From: Anodontia alba
Taxonomy: Eukaryota; Mollusca; Bivalvia; Lucinida; Lucinidae
Assembly (NCBI GenBank): GCA_964016985.1
Contig: OZ024830.1
Coordinates: forward strand, 78,567,852-78,631,851
Length of the DNA stretch: 64,000 nt
Direction: 5' to 3'
This document shows, piece by piece, positions 11,609 to 22,922 of this stretch (position 1 is the first letter of the stretch; every line of letters starts with the position of its first letter). A model generated the notes under the pieces. That model searched no databases. It saw only the letters and a program-made list of their open reading frames with translations, and was not told the DNA's origin. A program made the translations under genes and the position numbers.

Positions 11609-11976
11609 CTGAGTAAAACCTCAATGACTCAAACACTGATAACTCGTTTACGATGGCTAATTCGAAGTCATTTTTGTTTTCCTAGGAAATTCTTCCGCCA
11701 GCTCAAGAAACAAAATATATAGTGATGTTTTATTATTTTTTCAATTTTATCATTAAATGTTTGTTTTGTGCACTGATTAGAATCGCCTAATCGAGGCGAC
11801 TCTAATGAGTACACTCAACATTCCATTATTTACAGAATGTCAAAAGACGTCCATATACTATTCCCATTTTTCTCCGAACCGATCGCTATAATTAACCCTC
11901 TGTGGCTCGAACTACCCATGTCTAGAACAAATTTCCATAGACCAAAAGATGTTGGAGCCATTGAGGTGCGACTGTA
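11609..11976 (+). repeat. MITE-B copy
   Basis: The ends are GTAAAACCTCAATGACTC and GAGCCATTGAGGTGCGACTG. The centre is GAATCGCCTAATCGAGGCGA. Confidence 0.8.
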
Positions 11977-12056
11977 TATAAAATGGGAGCAAAGTAATTC
12001 CTTTTCAGAGCACACATTTTTACAAAAGGAAGACAAATTCAGACTTGTCTCCTCTA

Positions 12057-12328
12057 CATCACGAAAATATGCCTATATAATGTTGACCCCCTTAAACCCC
12101 ATTTTTACATAGTAAAACTGGGGTTTACAGGGGTATACATTATTTTTCTTATTTCTGCTCAAAACATAGATGGTGGGTACTCGTTAGAACCGCCTCGGCG
12201 AGGCGGTTCTAACGAGTACCCACTATGTTTTTGAGCAGACATAAGAAAAATATTAGAATTTTTATCTGAAATTTTCATGTTTTGCTGGTAAATTTTCCAA
12301 TATATTTGACTAGGCTTGTTTTCGTAAG
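12057..12328 (-). repeat. MITE-A copy beside LamG/EGF exon
   Basis: The palindrome GAACCGCCTCGGCGAGGCGG is centred near 12199. The element ends about 30 bases before exon 12358. Confidence 0.9.
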
Positions 12329-12357
12329 AAACATGTATTTGTTTCTTTCACTTGCAG

Positions 12358-12544
12358 CATGTATTGATGATATCCGACTAGATGGTTACTGGTTGCCAAT
12401 GAGTTATGATGAGGAGACTCAGAGTCCTGCTGCAACCATAGAAACCATGATTAATACAAGACTTGGGTGTGTGAGAACCGATTGCTGGCATCAGTGTATA
12501 TATCCCTTTGTATGTGTTCCATTCTGGGAAGATTATATGTGCAC
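12358..12544 (+). CDS. CadN-like: Neural-cadherin-like, end of LamG and start of next EGF
   Basis: The acceptor CACTTGCAG and donor GCAC|GTACGT bound 187 nt, phase 1 in and 2 out. It begins CIDDIRLDGYWLP, nearly the neural-cadherin signature C-x-DDIRL-x-G-x-x-LP, which carries the last LamG cysteine. A cysteine-rich stretch with IYPFVCVPFWEDYMC follows, matching the family's P-F-x-C-V-x-x-W-x-x-Y-x-C. Phase 2 splicing to exon 5 gives MCTCKSFYM. A minus-orientation MITE-A ends about 30 bases before the exon, so the polypyrimidine tract sits immediately beside it. Confidence 0.88.
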
Positions 12545-12660
12545 GTACGTATATACACATGTTGCGCCCGAGAGCGTTCAAGACGGACCGAGGGTGATTT
12601 CTTATTTGATTAAGTTCCAGGTTGGGTGACGCCTAACTGTATCACGATATAGAACGCCCT

Positions 12661-12939
12661 CATTACGAAAACACGCCTATTCATTTATACTGAAAATTTT
12701 CCAACCAAGACAGGAAAATTTTCAGATAAAAAATTCTGATATTTTTCATATTTCTGCTAAAAAAATAGATTGTGGGTACTCATTAGAACCGCCTCGGCAA
12801 GGCGGTTCTAACGAGTACCCACAATCTATGTTTTTTTAGCAAATGACGAAAAATAATGTCTACCCCTGTAAACCCCAGTTTTACTATATAAAAGTGGGGT
12901 TTAAGGGGGTCGAAATTATATAAACTTGTTTTCGTGATG
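12661..12939 (+). repeat. MITE-A copy
   Basis: Full length: ATTACGAAAACACGCCTAT at one end and a diverged ACTTGTTTTCGTGAT at the other, with the central hairpin intact. Confidence 0.9.
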
Positions 12940-14100
12940 TTAAGATATTTTTATACTTTGTTTTACACATCTATATATACAATACAACATATAACTGCTA
13001 TTCGCGTCGGCCTCGACAAAAAGCACAACATGATCGAAAACAATACTGGTTTATCATTTGATTAATCTGGCTTGATTAATTAAATTGTTGACAGCCAGTA
13101 AAATTCCAAATCTGGTGGGTGAACTTTTCCGTGCCGATGTGGATGTGAAGAGAATGCCTTCTCACGGCACAAACAATTATTTGAAATGCACAGTGCATGT
13201 TTTCCTCTTCTCCGCTCACAGTTCCCTATGATAGCATTTCGTCACATTTTCATTCACTTAATACCTTATCGAGCTCTTTATTTATAAAATAAGTTAATAA
13301 GACTTCACCTTAACTCACGCGTTCGGCAAATACCGTCAACAATTCTTGAAGAATAATCCTTCTTTTATTCGAAATCTGGTATAGAAGTTACTTTCGTCAT
13401 TTTCTTCATGACGACTGCTTGATACTGATTTGGCATATCCTAAGGATTGGCATAACACAAGATTAAGCCTCCTACTATGTAGCTTTATACTTATTCTACA
13501 GTAGAGTGAGTGACGTCATTGACGTCATGATTAATCTATTGCTTACGTCGACTTGACTCCTCCGTGACTGACCTTTCGGTTGTCGACATTAATAAACATG
13601 TGCGTCTGAGATTTCACGCTATTACGCTATTACGTATTTACAGGAACTCCTGAATTACGTAAATGTACATGTCTGTGGGTGTTCGTGTGCATGTATGACC
13701 GCGAGTATGTGTGTCCGCGCTTCTTGATTCTAACGTTTAGCCATCGCGATCCCCTACGTTACTGCCACTTTCACGTTTAAATCAGCAAGTTCGATCCTGT
13801 GCTGTTATTTTTTTTCCACGAAAAGTACAACTTATGCCTACGGCAGACAGACCCTGACCTGACTGCATATACCCAGTGCAGTCCGCTCAGCACTTTCGAC
13901 AATACCTACAATTTGCGCAACCTGTGTGAAATTCCAACCAGACTGCACAAAGCAAGCTGAGCCTGCTCGGTACTCCTGGTAATGCATCGGTAACATATGC
14001 AGAATCAAATTAAACTGGCACAACATTTAGAATCTGCAAATAATTTGAATGTTTTCATTTACCAGTCTCGATATGCAACCTGCAATCTCAAAATTTTACC
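12940..14100. other. Intron stretch without recognised features
   Basis: Mixed-composition sequence with short hairpins only (for example TGACGTCATTGACGTCA near 13512). No coding frame with a domain is seen. Confidence 0.55.
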
Positions 14101-14101
14101 T

Positions 14102-14222
14102 GAAAACCAACAAACAAATTATAATAATATATATAAAAAAACAACAAACAAAAAAAACAAAAAAAAAAAAAACAAAAAAACAAACAAAGAAAAAAAAAAC
14201 AAAAAAAAAAAAAAAAAAAAAA
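14102..14222 (+). repeat. A-rich tract
   Basis: About 120 bases of A with scattered C, T and G. Another pure A run is at 14383-14410. No SINE body is recognisable to the left. Confidence 0.85.
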
Positions 14223-14659
14223 TATCACTCATAAAAAAAATCCCGACATAAGTCGTTTGTGATATTTAGCGTCGATACTGGTTTGGCCATTTTCATATAA
14301 TTTCAGTAAGCTATATTTATAGTCAATTATGATCACAGGAAAATCACTATCTGATAGTTTCATAAGACATGTGACCTCTTGTCAAAAAAAAAAAAAAAAA
14401 AAAAAAAAAAGAAAAAGAAAAGTACAATATATTCAGCTTGCTCTGTATCGTAACAGGACATTGACCATGCATTTGATATTTTATTTTCAGGACTTATTTG
14501 GGGAGTGAGATAGATTCTAAAAGGAATGACCCTTGAAAACAATGAATGCACTTACACACCTCTAAACGGCTAAAGTATCATTATGTTTTTTCGTGCTTGG
14601 CTGGAGGCGGGGCAGACTAGCTAGTTTCCACAAATTATCCTCATGCGTGACCTTCATAT

Positions 14660-14938
14660 CATTACGAAAACACGCCTATTCAAATATATTAAAAATTTCA
14701 CCACCAAAAACTGTAAAGTTTTCAGATAAAAATTCTGATATTTTTTATGTTTCTGCTCAAAACATAGATTGTGGGTACTCGTTAGAACCGCCTCGGTGAG
14801 GCGGTTCTAACAAGTACCCACAAGCTATGTTTTTGAGCAGAAATAAGAAAAATAATGTATACCCCTGTAAACCCCAGTTTTATTATATAAAAGTGGGGTT
14901 TAATGGGGTCAGAATTATATAGGTATGTTTTCGTGATG
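14660..14938 (+). repeat. MITE-A copy
   Basis: Full length, with loop TCGGTGAG in the central palindrome. Confidence 0.9.
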
Positions 14939-15249
14939 TAATAAAAATCAAAAGGATTAAATTTCGAAAATCCCGGAACTGGCCCAAATATCACAAAGGC
15001 CAAGAAAATATAAACTATGCTGTCCTGACGTAGAAAATCCCAGACTAACCTGTGCATCCTCGGACTGTAATCAGGGATATAGCTGTCCGCTAACATCTAT
15101 AGGATGTATCAACATAAACCGCAGACACTTCTCAGACTGTGCATGCGCAGGTAGTCCGTAAGTTTGTTGCCCGCATATACCACCTGCTCACAGGCTCACA
15201 AGTATTCATCAAAAGCACTGACCACTGGTGAGTTGAATATCTCTGAGTG

Positions 15250-15800
15250 TAGGCTGAGAAAATGGACCTGAGCGAGAACAAGACTGTTTCATTTAACACT
15301 CAACTTCCTGTAATTTAAGCAAAGAGTGCAGACTTAGACCAGACGCCACGTTCTGCAGCGTCTGATCTTAGTCTGCACTGTTTGTGAATGTTCCAGTATG
15401 AAGACAAGTTCAGGTTGAACTATCGCCGCGCTATTCTTGTCGCTGTGATGTTAGAGTGCTGTGTAGTGACCCGTATGGCCAAGGACATCAAACAGTGCAT
15501 TAGACGGTTATCTATCGCCGCGCTTTTCTTGTCACTGTGATGTCAGAGTGCTACGTAAAGCGGATTATCCATTAGACGGTTATCTGTCGCCGCGCTTTTC
15601 TTGTCGCTGTGATGTCAGAGTGCTGCGTAAAACGGATTATCTGTAGCTAATCCGCTTTACGCAGCACTCTGACATCACAGCGACAAGTAAAACGCGGCGC
15701 AGCATTCTGACATCACAGCGACAAGAAAAGCGCGGCGATAGATAACCGTCTAATGCGCGGTTTGATGTCTTTGGTCATACTGGTTATACTGGAATTGTTT
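15250..15800. repeat. Compound palindrome with tandem internal duplications
   Basis: CGCCGCGCTTTTCTTGTC followed by GATGTCAGAGTGCT occurs repeatedly in tandem on the left arm. The right arm carries AGCACTCTGACATCACAGCG twice. A partial copy is at 18300-18380. Confidence 0.78.
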
Positions 15801-15803
15801 TTT

Positions 15804-15851
15804 GCCTCACTTCGGAAAAATGGCCTTTGCCTCACTTCGGAAAAATGGCCT
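15804..15851 (+). repeat. Tandem duplication of 25 bp
   Basis: TTTGCCTCACTTCGGAAAAA then TGGCC is repeated twice back to back. Confidence 0.8.
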
Positions 15852-16056
15852 GAAGGAAAATAATTTGCTCTCCATTGAATAGTCAGTATCTGAGATAATT
15901 TTTTTCACAAAGTGTGCCCCCACTGCTTTTGACGCTACAGTTATGTCCTGTCTGATGCTGTGAGAACAGTGCTTCGAGTAACCGTAGTGGCCATTATGGA
16001 AACAACAGTAAATACTTTGAACTTCTGTAATTATAAACAATTTTCTTTTGTTTCAG

Positions 16057-16283
16057 CTGCAAATCATTTTACATGAAGAGTGGAAACACATGTGTATTGA
16101 AGGATTATTGTGAAGATAGTCCGTGTGTTGGTAATGCCACCTGCATCAATCTAAATCCCTGCCTCAATAATACTGATGAGTGTTCTAAGCAGGAAAATAA
16201 GAAGAAGCAGTATTTCAGCTGTCAGTGTTCTGGTGGTTGGTATGGCAATCTGTGTCAGCATCATTCTCATTTATATCCAGGAG
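16057..16283 (+). CDS. CadN-like: Neural-cadherin-like, membrane-proximal EGF domain
   Basis: The acceptor TTTTGTTTCAG and donor GGAG|GTAAGT bound 227 nt, phase 2 in and 1 out. It encodes CEDSPCVGNATCINLNP, an inserted segment with LNNTDECSKQENKKK, then YFSCQCSGGWYGNLC. This is a calcium-type EGF that aligns with the last EGF of neural cadherins (C-x-NGATCINL-x-P ... CPEGYWG-x-NC). The insertion of roughly 15 residues between the third and fourth conserved cysteines is longer than in the family as I know it. In a standard neural cadherin a transmembrane exon would follow; here the next phase-compatible coding exon encodes a Kazal domain. Confidence 0.86.
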
Positions 16284-16754
16284 GTAAGTATGCTTGAGAA
16301 CAGCACAAAATTGAAAAACAAATGAACAGAACATTTCCTTCAAGAATGTATGTAGACCCAGCGAAGTCTCAGATCAGCGGGCACAATGCGCAGACTGATC
16401 AGAGTCTTCGCAGAGCGCTCTGTGGGTAGTTAAGGATCCATAGCGCATTCAAGCGGAGAGCGAAGGCACTAATTATCTGCGTAGGCTGATCTGAGCCTTC
16501 GCAAGGCGCATATGCTATATTGTAGGAAACGATGTGCCTCGGTAAAAAAAAAACAAAAAAAAAAAAACTCATGCTACTTTCAGGTTTAAAATCATTTAAA
16601 GATATGAGCAAGAATTCAGGTTGATTTTTGCCTCACAAATGCCCTTTCCACCGGTATATGACGTTTATTCAATTCGAGTTTAATAACATTTATAAACGTA
16701 AAACTCTGTCGCTTGGCTTCCGAATGAAAGGTTATAATAAGCGTAAAACCCTGA

Positions 16755-16997
16755 GCCCAGTTGTTCAAAGCTTACGACGTCGTTAGTTAACGATTCGTTG
16801 AAATTTACATCAAGTGATACGCAAATATCCTGAAATTTTTTGCTGAAAAAAAATGTGAGTAGCTTTTGCAGTGCAAAAGCTACTCACATTTTTTCAGCAA
16901 AAAATATCAGAATATTCTGTATTATATCTGCTAAAACAGTTAACGAAATGACCCTTAACGAGCTCGTTAAGCTAACGACGCTTTGAACAACTGGGCC
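16755..16997. repeat. MITE-E copy
   Basis: Same ends as 8179-8422; AACGACGTCGTTAGTTAACG is present near the left end. Confidence 0.9.
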
Positions 16998-17077
16998 CTG
17001 ATAAATATGGCAATTTCAAATTAAAAAAAAACAAAACAAAAAAAAAAAAAAAAAACATGAAAAGGTTAAGGTCAACA

Positions 17078-17275
17078 TTCGAGCCGCAACGTCAGAAAAC
17101 TTGTCATAGAAAATGTGTGCCCAGCGTAGAATCACATCAGCCTGCGCATTCGCGCAGTCTGATCAGAATCTTCACTGGGCGCATTTTGGAGAGCCATTGA
17201 TGTAAACTTTCTTCATGTGAACAAGGAAAATTCTGATCATACAGAATGCAGAGGCTGATTTGTGTCTTCGTTGGG
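17078..17275. repeat. MITE-D hairpin copy
   Basis: AACGTCAGAAAAC left arm; core CAGCCTGCGCATTCGCGCAG; adjoins MITE-A. Confidence 0.72.
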
Positions 17276-17278
17276 CTC

Positions 17279-17558
17279 CATTACGAAAACACGCCTATTC
17301 AAATATATTTAAAAGTTCACCACCAAGAACTGAAAGTTTTCAGATAAAAACTTCTGATATTTTTTCATCTTTCTGCTTAAAACATAGATAGTGGGTACTC
17401 TTTAGAACCGCCTCACCGAGGCGGTTCTAACGAGTACCCACAATCTATGTTTTTGAGCATAAATAAGAAAAATAATGTATACCCCTATAAACCCCAATTT
17501 TACTATATAAAAGTGGGGTTTAACGGGGTCAAAATTATATAGGTGTGTTTATGTGATG
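17279..17558 (+). repeat. MITE-A copy
   Basis: Full length. The right end reads TTTATGTGATG, one change from the usual TTTTCGTGATG. It is inserted next to MITE-D at 17078. Confidence 0.9.
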
Positions 17559-18399
17559 CACTTGTCATAAGGTATGTTTTTTATGTTGTAGCTTATTTTA
17601 TGCTTATTGTCTAACACCACTTTCAATTAGGGCGCGCCAAGCGAAAGTGTACTTCGAACTTGCGCAAAATGGGCGAATTCACACCTTCCTGTGCATGCGC
17701 AATGTCTCATTGGGCCTGTGCTGTCCATTGAAAGTAATACAGTATCCAATGATTCTGTTTTTAACATTTTTAGAACCAACTGCATAAAAATAGGCCAAAA
17801 ATAGAATAAAGTGTTCGAAGTTTTAGGAATGAAGCATATTAGAATAAATTCAAGACTCTTGGTGTTCCCGTATGTCTATATCACGTTCGACGCAAGCGTC
17901 TTGGTTGTTTCTGTGATCTTGGCACATCCACTGGACCTGGTATAGAGCGTCAGATTATGTCACCTTAGTAATAGTGTGTATTTCTCATCTTGAGACCAAA
18001 TGACGATGTTCTAGTTGTAGCCAGAATCGGTTTATACTTTCATGCATACCCAACTTATTTAATTATATTTGTTTCAATATCAAATCAAACCAAATTAATA
18101 TACCGTTTTGACACAAATGACCCTCATGGGTTACTGCGTCGTTAAACCTCAACTCTTTATCAAATGTAAAAAGAAATGATAAAACATTTGCAAAGTATTT
18201 TGGTTCGCTTGTATACAATCGAGCCATAGTATTGAAACGCCAAAATTTCCTTAATTGTCATTGACTAACGTAATCGAACCGCGCGTTAGACGAAATCCGG
18301 GTAATGGTAATTTATAACAGCGCTATTCTTGTCGCTGTGACGTCAGAGTGCTATTGATAGAGGATTATCTGTAAAACCTGGATTGGGACATTTGGGATA

Positions 18400-18545
18400 T
18401 TAGCAAACAGTGCAGACCCAGATCAGACGCGCAGATTGCGGCGTTTGATCAGAGTCTGCACTGTTTGTTTAAATTACAGGAAGTTAAGGGTTAAATGAAA
18501 CAATCGTAAATCTTCTTTCACGACCATTTTCCCAGAGATAATCAA
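18400..18545. repeat. Reverse copy of the 3965/15250 repeat
   Basis: GACGCGCAGATTGCGGCGTT then TTTAAATTACAGGAAGTTAA. Confidence 0.55.
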
Positions 18546-18639
18546 CCCTCTAGTGCTGTCAGTGCTTTGATTTTGACTGTTTTTGGTCAAATTTTTTACT
18601 GTTATTTAATGTAAAGGAATTAAATGGGAACTGATAGTC

Positions 18640-18800
18640 TTTCAGGGGAAGCAACTTTGTTTTGCCTCCTTCCTGAAAAGGGATCTCTCTAAACGGAAAG
18701 AATTTTCACCACTTGGGAGCAAATTCTTCTTCTTAAAGTAAATCCCTTTTCAGAAGGGGTCGTGTATGCAGGAAAATACACAAAAACTCACAAAAATGCC
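18640..18800. repeat. Repeat Z copy
   Basis: TTTTGCCTCCTTCCTGAAAA then AAACGGAAAGAATTTTCACC and the reverse arm TTCAGAAGGGGTCG. Confidence 0.55.
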
Positions 18801-18873
18801 TTCAATGTAGCGTACAAAATGGCGAACATTTCCAAGTGTATCCTATCCCGGTAATAAGTTGATCTACTTTCAG

Positions 18874-18979
18874 TGGCGATGTACGACAGGTACTGTGATT
18901 ATATGCAGGAGAAGAATTGTATCCATACATCAGACCTTAAACATGTCTGCGGTACGGACGGAAAGACATACAACAATCG
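18874..18979 (+). CDS. Kazal domain 1, first half
   Basis: The acceptor TCTACTTTCAG and donor ATCG|GTATGT bound 106 nt, phase 1 in and 2 out. It encodes AMYDRYCDYMQEKNC and then HVCGTDGKTYNN. The VCGTDG-x-TY-x-N motif is diagnostic of Kazal-type protease-inhibitor or follistatin-like domains. Splicing to 22220 creates Arg-Cys and completes the six-cysteine domain. Kazal domains are extracellular; many inhibit serine proteases through the loop near Cys2, but others only bind. I cannot tell which applies. It is phase-compatible with the cadherin EGF exon upstream. Confidence 0.85.
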
Positions 18980-19045
18980 GTATGTAGAGCAAGTAGCTTT
19001 GTTGTCATATTAAAGGGGACTGCATACAGTCTGTACACTTCAATC

Positions 19046-19258
19046 TCTTTATAACACGGTCTATTATAACACGGTTTTTGATATATAACACGGTTCAAAG
19101 ATGGATCCTAAAAATATATAGATTATATTGAAAAATGACCATAAATGGTCATTTTTCAATATAATCTATACATTTTTGTTTGGATATAACACGATTGTTT
19201 AACTTACACTGTTTATGCTATGGACCCCAACAATAGTGTTATAAAGAGGTTATGGTGT
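19046..19258. repeat. MITE palindrome with TATAACACGG ends
   Basis: CTTTATAACACGGTCTATTA on the left and AGTGTTATAAAGAGG on the right. The central arms TTGAAAAATGACCATAAATG form a perfect stem. Confidence 0.8.
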
Positions 19259-19557
19259 AATTTTATTGCGTTTTAAAAGGGAGACAATTTGTGACTACTG
19301 CACTTCTTTCTTTCACTTGAATTCCGTGTTGAAAACGGGTCTACTCTTAAAGAAACAAAGATAATTCTTTCTTTTCAGTGTAGACCATTTGAAAAAGGGA
19401 GATAAAATAATTATCTCTCTAATCTCAAAAGTAGCATGAACTATATGTTACCTCAGTAATTCTAGATGAATTAATTTAGGTCAATTTTATTAATCGAGAT
19501 CAAATTTGAAACAGCTTTTATACTTCGATAAATCTTCTGAGCAGGGTTCTTGGTACT

Positions 19558-19892
19558 ACAGTCGACTCTCGTTATCTCGAAGTCCAAAGGACTCTCTGAA
19601 ATACTTCGAGATATCCGTATCTCGACATATCAGATTTGCAGAATTGAGGAACAAAAATAAATCAAACAACCACATTTCACAAATGAATATGTAATTTGAC
19701 TCCTGAAAATAGATATATACTGAAAATATAGTGGAAAAGAGGAGAAATTGCTCCTTAGGAGCAATTTCTCCTCTTTTCCACATTATTTTGTTAACTGTTG
19801 TCATAGTTTCATGTTAAAACAGGGACCAGATTTTCACCGAGATAAGCGGTAATTCGAAATAAGCGAGTTCGAGATAACGAGGTTCAGCTGTA
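19558..19892 (+). repeat. MITE-F copy
   Basis: ACAGTCGACTCTCGTTATC and GATAACGAGGTTCAGCTGTA ends. The centre is GAGGAGAAATTGCTCCTTAG with its complement. Confidence 0.9.
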
Positions 19893-20701
19893 TTTCCTTC
19901 GCGTAGATGTCTATTGTACTCACGTTTTCAACGTAAACATGACAGAATTGGAATCATAAGAAATAAATTCCATTTTTGTAGAGTTTACCGATGTGTAAAT
20001 GCCAGTAAGTCACTCACAAACTTAACATAATGTCCTTCGAATTTTATTCAGTCTGTAGGTTAAACTACGGTGTGTACTCATTGATGAAATCAACAAAAAT
20101 GGAATTCATATCTATAGAAATGTCACGGGACAAAATGACTTCATAAAGACATACGCGTTATTATTTCTGGGAGATTTTCGGCAACAAAAGCACGGTCCAA
20201 CGTATTATTATTTTTTCTAAGAGACAAATTTTGTGACGTTCTATCTACTACTCTGCACACCGGGCTTTTCTGAAAAGCATTCTATTCTAAAAGGAATGCA
20301 TTTTTCCCCAAAGGTAGCAAATTCCTTCCTTTTAGAGGTCCTTTTTCTAGGAGGCAAACCGATTTTGATAGAGCTGACTCTCATGAAAGTGTATTATTTC
20401 TCTTAATTGTGGGATACGGCTGCAGTTGCAAACAGCGTTGTGTCTTGCAAATTACGAATTTCCTAATTGATGCCGTTCTTTTAACCTATTTATACCTGGT
20501 CTCCCATTAAAGGGACATTAGCAAACAGTCTAATCCCAAATCAGACGCCGCAGAACGCGGAATGTGATCAGGGTCTAAACTTTTTGTATTAGACACAGAA
20601 ATTCCTATAAAACTTGGTAATAAAGAAATTAACTCGGACACCCTTCAAATAGAAATAGACCCGTCCAAAGAGCTAAGCTCATCAATAGAACTGTGATGTT
20701 A

Positions 20702-20911
20702 TTAACTCTTTCACTGCCACAGCCGATAATAATAATCTTTTGTACACAGCATAGATCCAGATGAGACAGCTCATAATGAGCCGTCTCATCTGGACATACT
20801 CTGTTTGACATTCTGTCTTTCAACTTAACATATAAACGTCTTTGCATGCGATGTTTTGTTATAACAAGCAGGCGACAAATGTCGTCTGAAATTTGGCGTC
20901 GAAAGAATTAA
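20702..20911 (-). repeat. MITE-H (TTAA-type) copy
   Basis: TTAACTCTTTCACTGCC to GTCGAAAGAATTAA. The stem is AGATGAGACAGCTCATAATG with its complement. Confidence 0.85.
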
Positions 20912-20934
20912 GGGGAATGAATACGCTTTCAGGA

Positions 20935-21110
20935 GGCAACTCTGTGAAAAGTCTTGCATTGCTTCTGAAAAGTAGTCAATTCTAAAAGGAAATTTCTTTC
21001 CAATTAGGGTAGACCTCTTTCCAGAAAGGAATCGATGTACCGGAAAGCAGTACTGAAGTCACAGAAATCACATCTCTTGTCCAAAATGGCGGGCATTAAC
21101 CAAGTGTCAC
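20935..21110. repeat. Repeat Z copy
   Basis: AGGAGGCAACTCTGTGAAAA and CTAAAAGGAAATTTCTTTCC. Related fragments lie at 19270-19430 and 20230-20390. Confidence 0.5.
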
Positions 21111-21339
21111 ACATTGCTTTAAGAATTAGGTGTTCTCAAACAGTTCCCGTAAGAATGCATTGCATTGCTTCTGCAACAGAATAACAAATAAACAGACATG
21201 CTGTAGCACTGACCACATTCACCAGGCACTGCTGCATACGCTGTGCTTTGACCTTTGATCGTACCCGATTTTGACTAAGCTGACCTTAAACATTGGGAGG
21301 CGATTTGCGGTGTCTGATATGGTCCACTGTTTGTTTAGG

Positions 21340-21655
21340 CATGTCAAATTTTAATCGATTCCCGCCGGGCCGAGCCCGGCAACATTCTTATGTGGAGATT
21401 GATCATGAAATAATTTCTTCGGTCATTCTTTCCCTTCCGCTAATCATGAAATATTTTCTTCGGTCATTATTTCCTTCCGCTGATTCAAGAAGGGCGGTTG
21501 TCATTTTCTGGCGAAAGAATGCGTGCAAGTATTGGTTAAGCGCTTATATAGAGGACTAAGCCTGTCCAGGAAAAGTGTGGTTTGGTAAACTGACATGACC
21601 GTAATGAGTTGACTTGGCTGTAAGTCCTCAACTCAGTCAGTCAATGTTTATGAAC
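21340..21655 (+). mobile_element. tRNA-derived SINE, copy 3, degraded
   Basis: The tRNA-like head is mostly lost. The body is recognisable from AACATTCTT to the conserved AGAGGACTAAGCCTG and GGTTTGGTAAACTGAC. About 45 bases around ATGAAATATTTTCTTCGGTC are internally duplicated. Confidence 0.75.
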
Positions 21656-21771
21656 ATTGTAGGTTTGTATGAGGGATGTTTTCAGGCGATACGTTTCCGC
21701 TACTCGTATTGCAAAGTACATGTTAAATACTTCTATAAAAGTACAGAAAGTAGCCTAACTACCTATTCCGA

Positions 21772-21773
<2 letters not shown>

Positions 21774-21802
<29 letters not shown>
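21774..21802 (+). repeat. A tract
   Basis: 29 A residues directly left of MITE-B. Similar runs lie at 30763-30794, 32884-32907 and 63551-63581. Confidence 0.9.
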
Positions 21803-21803
<1 letters not shown>

Positions 21804-22146
21804 CCAACCATACAGAAGAACATCGATGGCTCGTTTACCATAGCTAAACCGAACTCGTTTTTGAGTCCCTATGAAAATTCTTTCGATGGCACAAGAAAAC
21901 AAACATATAGGGAACTATTCTTATTTTATCATGAAATGATATGTTGTGTGTACTGAAAGTATCGCCTCATCGACGCGATTCTAATAAGTATACTCAAGAT
22001 ACAATTAATGTGTAGAACATCGGAAAGACGTTTCTAAATTATCGCTGTTTGCTTCCTGACCTGGCGCCATATTCAGCCTTCAGTGGCTCGAATTACCCAT
22101 TCCTCGAACAAATTTCCATGGCCCCGAAGATGTTCGAGCTGTATAC
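21803..22146 (+). repeat. MITE-B copy after an A tract
   Basis: It has the ATCGATGGCTCGTTTACC block and the centre ATCGCCTCATCGACGCGATT, ending at TGTTCGAGCTGTATACTG. It lies about 75 bases before the Kazal exon at 22220. Confidence 0.72.
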
Positions 22147-22219
22147 TGTTTACCATTGATCCAGCAGTTTTTGGCGCATCAGCAATAGCAAAATACTTAA
22201 GGTAAATACGGTATTTCAG

Positions 22220-22423
22220 ATGTTTGCTAGGAAAAGAATATTGTCTGAACAACACTGTCCACAAGGCCCACGACGGGGATTGTCAAACGGTTTCTCCCAC
22301 ACCTGACCCCATCCATGGAAGCGAGGTAGTACTAGATATCTTCTGTACGGATAACGCAAATCGTGACTGTCCAACTGGTGGAACACCTGTCTGTGCAACA
22401 AATGGAGTTGTTTATTCAAACAT
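22220..22423 (+). CDS. Kazal domain 1 second half and Kazal domain 2 first half
   Basis: The acceptor GTATTTCAG and donor ACAT|GTAAGT bound 204 nt, symmetrical phase 2. It encodes CLLGKEYCLNN to HDGDC, which completes Kazal 1 with Cys4-6. A linker of about 18 residues with PTPDP follows, then FCTDNANRDC and PVCATNGVVYSN, which are Cys1-3 of Kazal 2. In Kazal 2 the usual CGTDG is CATNG, a common substitution. Both domains are cut by an intron at the same place, just before Cys4, as expected from tandem duplication. Confidence 0.87.
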
Positions 22424-22922
22424 GTAAGTACCTTCTTTAAAGAAAATTCTTACCTTTTAGAGTAGACCCCTTCTTCAGAAGGGAGGTAAACCATTTTGAC
22501 AGAGTTGCCTCCCCTAAATGTGAACCCATTTTCATTAATATAACATTTTAAAGTCAGATATAGTAGTCACCATGGGACAATAACGGAAATACACAACTGA
22601 AACTACAAAGCATTTTATTATCGTTATGTATTATCAACAATCTTCCTACATTTTTCCAGGATTATAATTCAAAACATAAGTCGAATGCAAATAGAATGTA
22701 TAGAACAACTTAATTTATATAATCCTCTAAAATTTTGAGACCGCTTAATAACCGATAATATACGGGATCTGATATTTCGCAAGTTTTGTTCATTTGCATA
22801 TTTTCATACCGCTTAATAGGAACTGATTAATATACGGTAGCTGATATTTCGCAAGTTTTGTACATTGTATAGTTTCACATCGCCTTATAACCGAATAACA
22901 TACGGTAGCTTATATTTTATAG

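Noticed and set aside
14102..14234. Lysine/asparagine-rich frame
   Set aside because: It is the translation of an A-rich tract.
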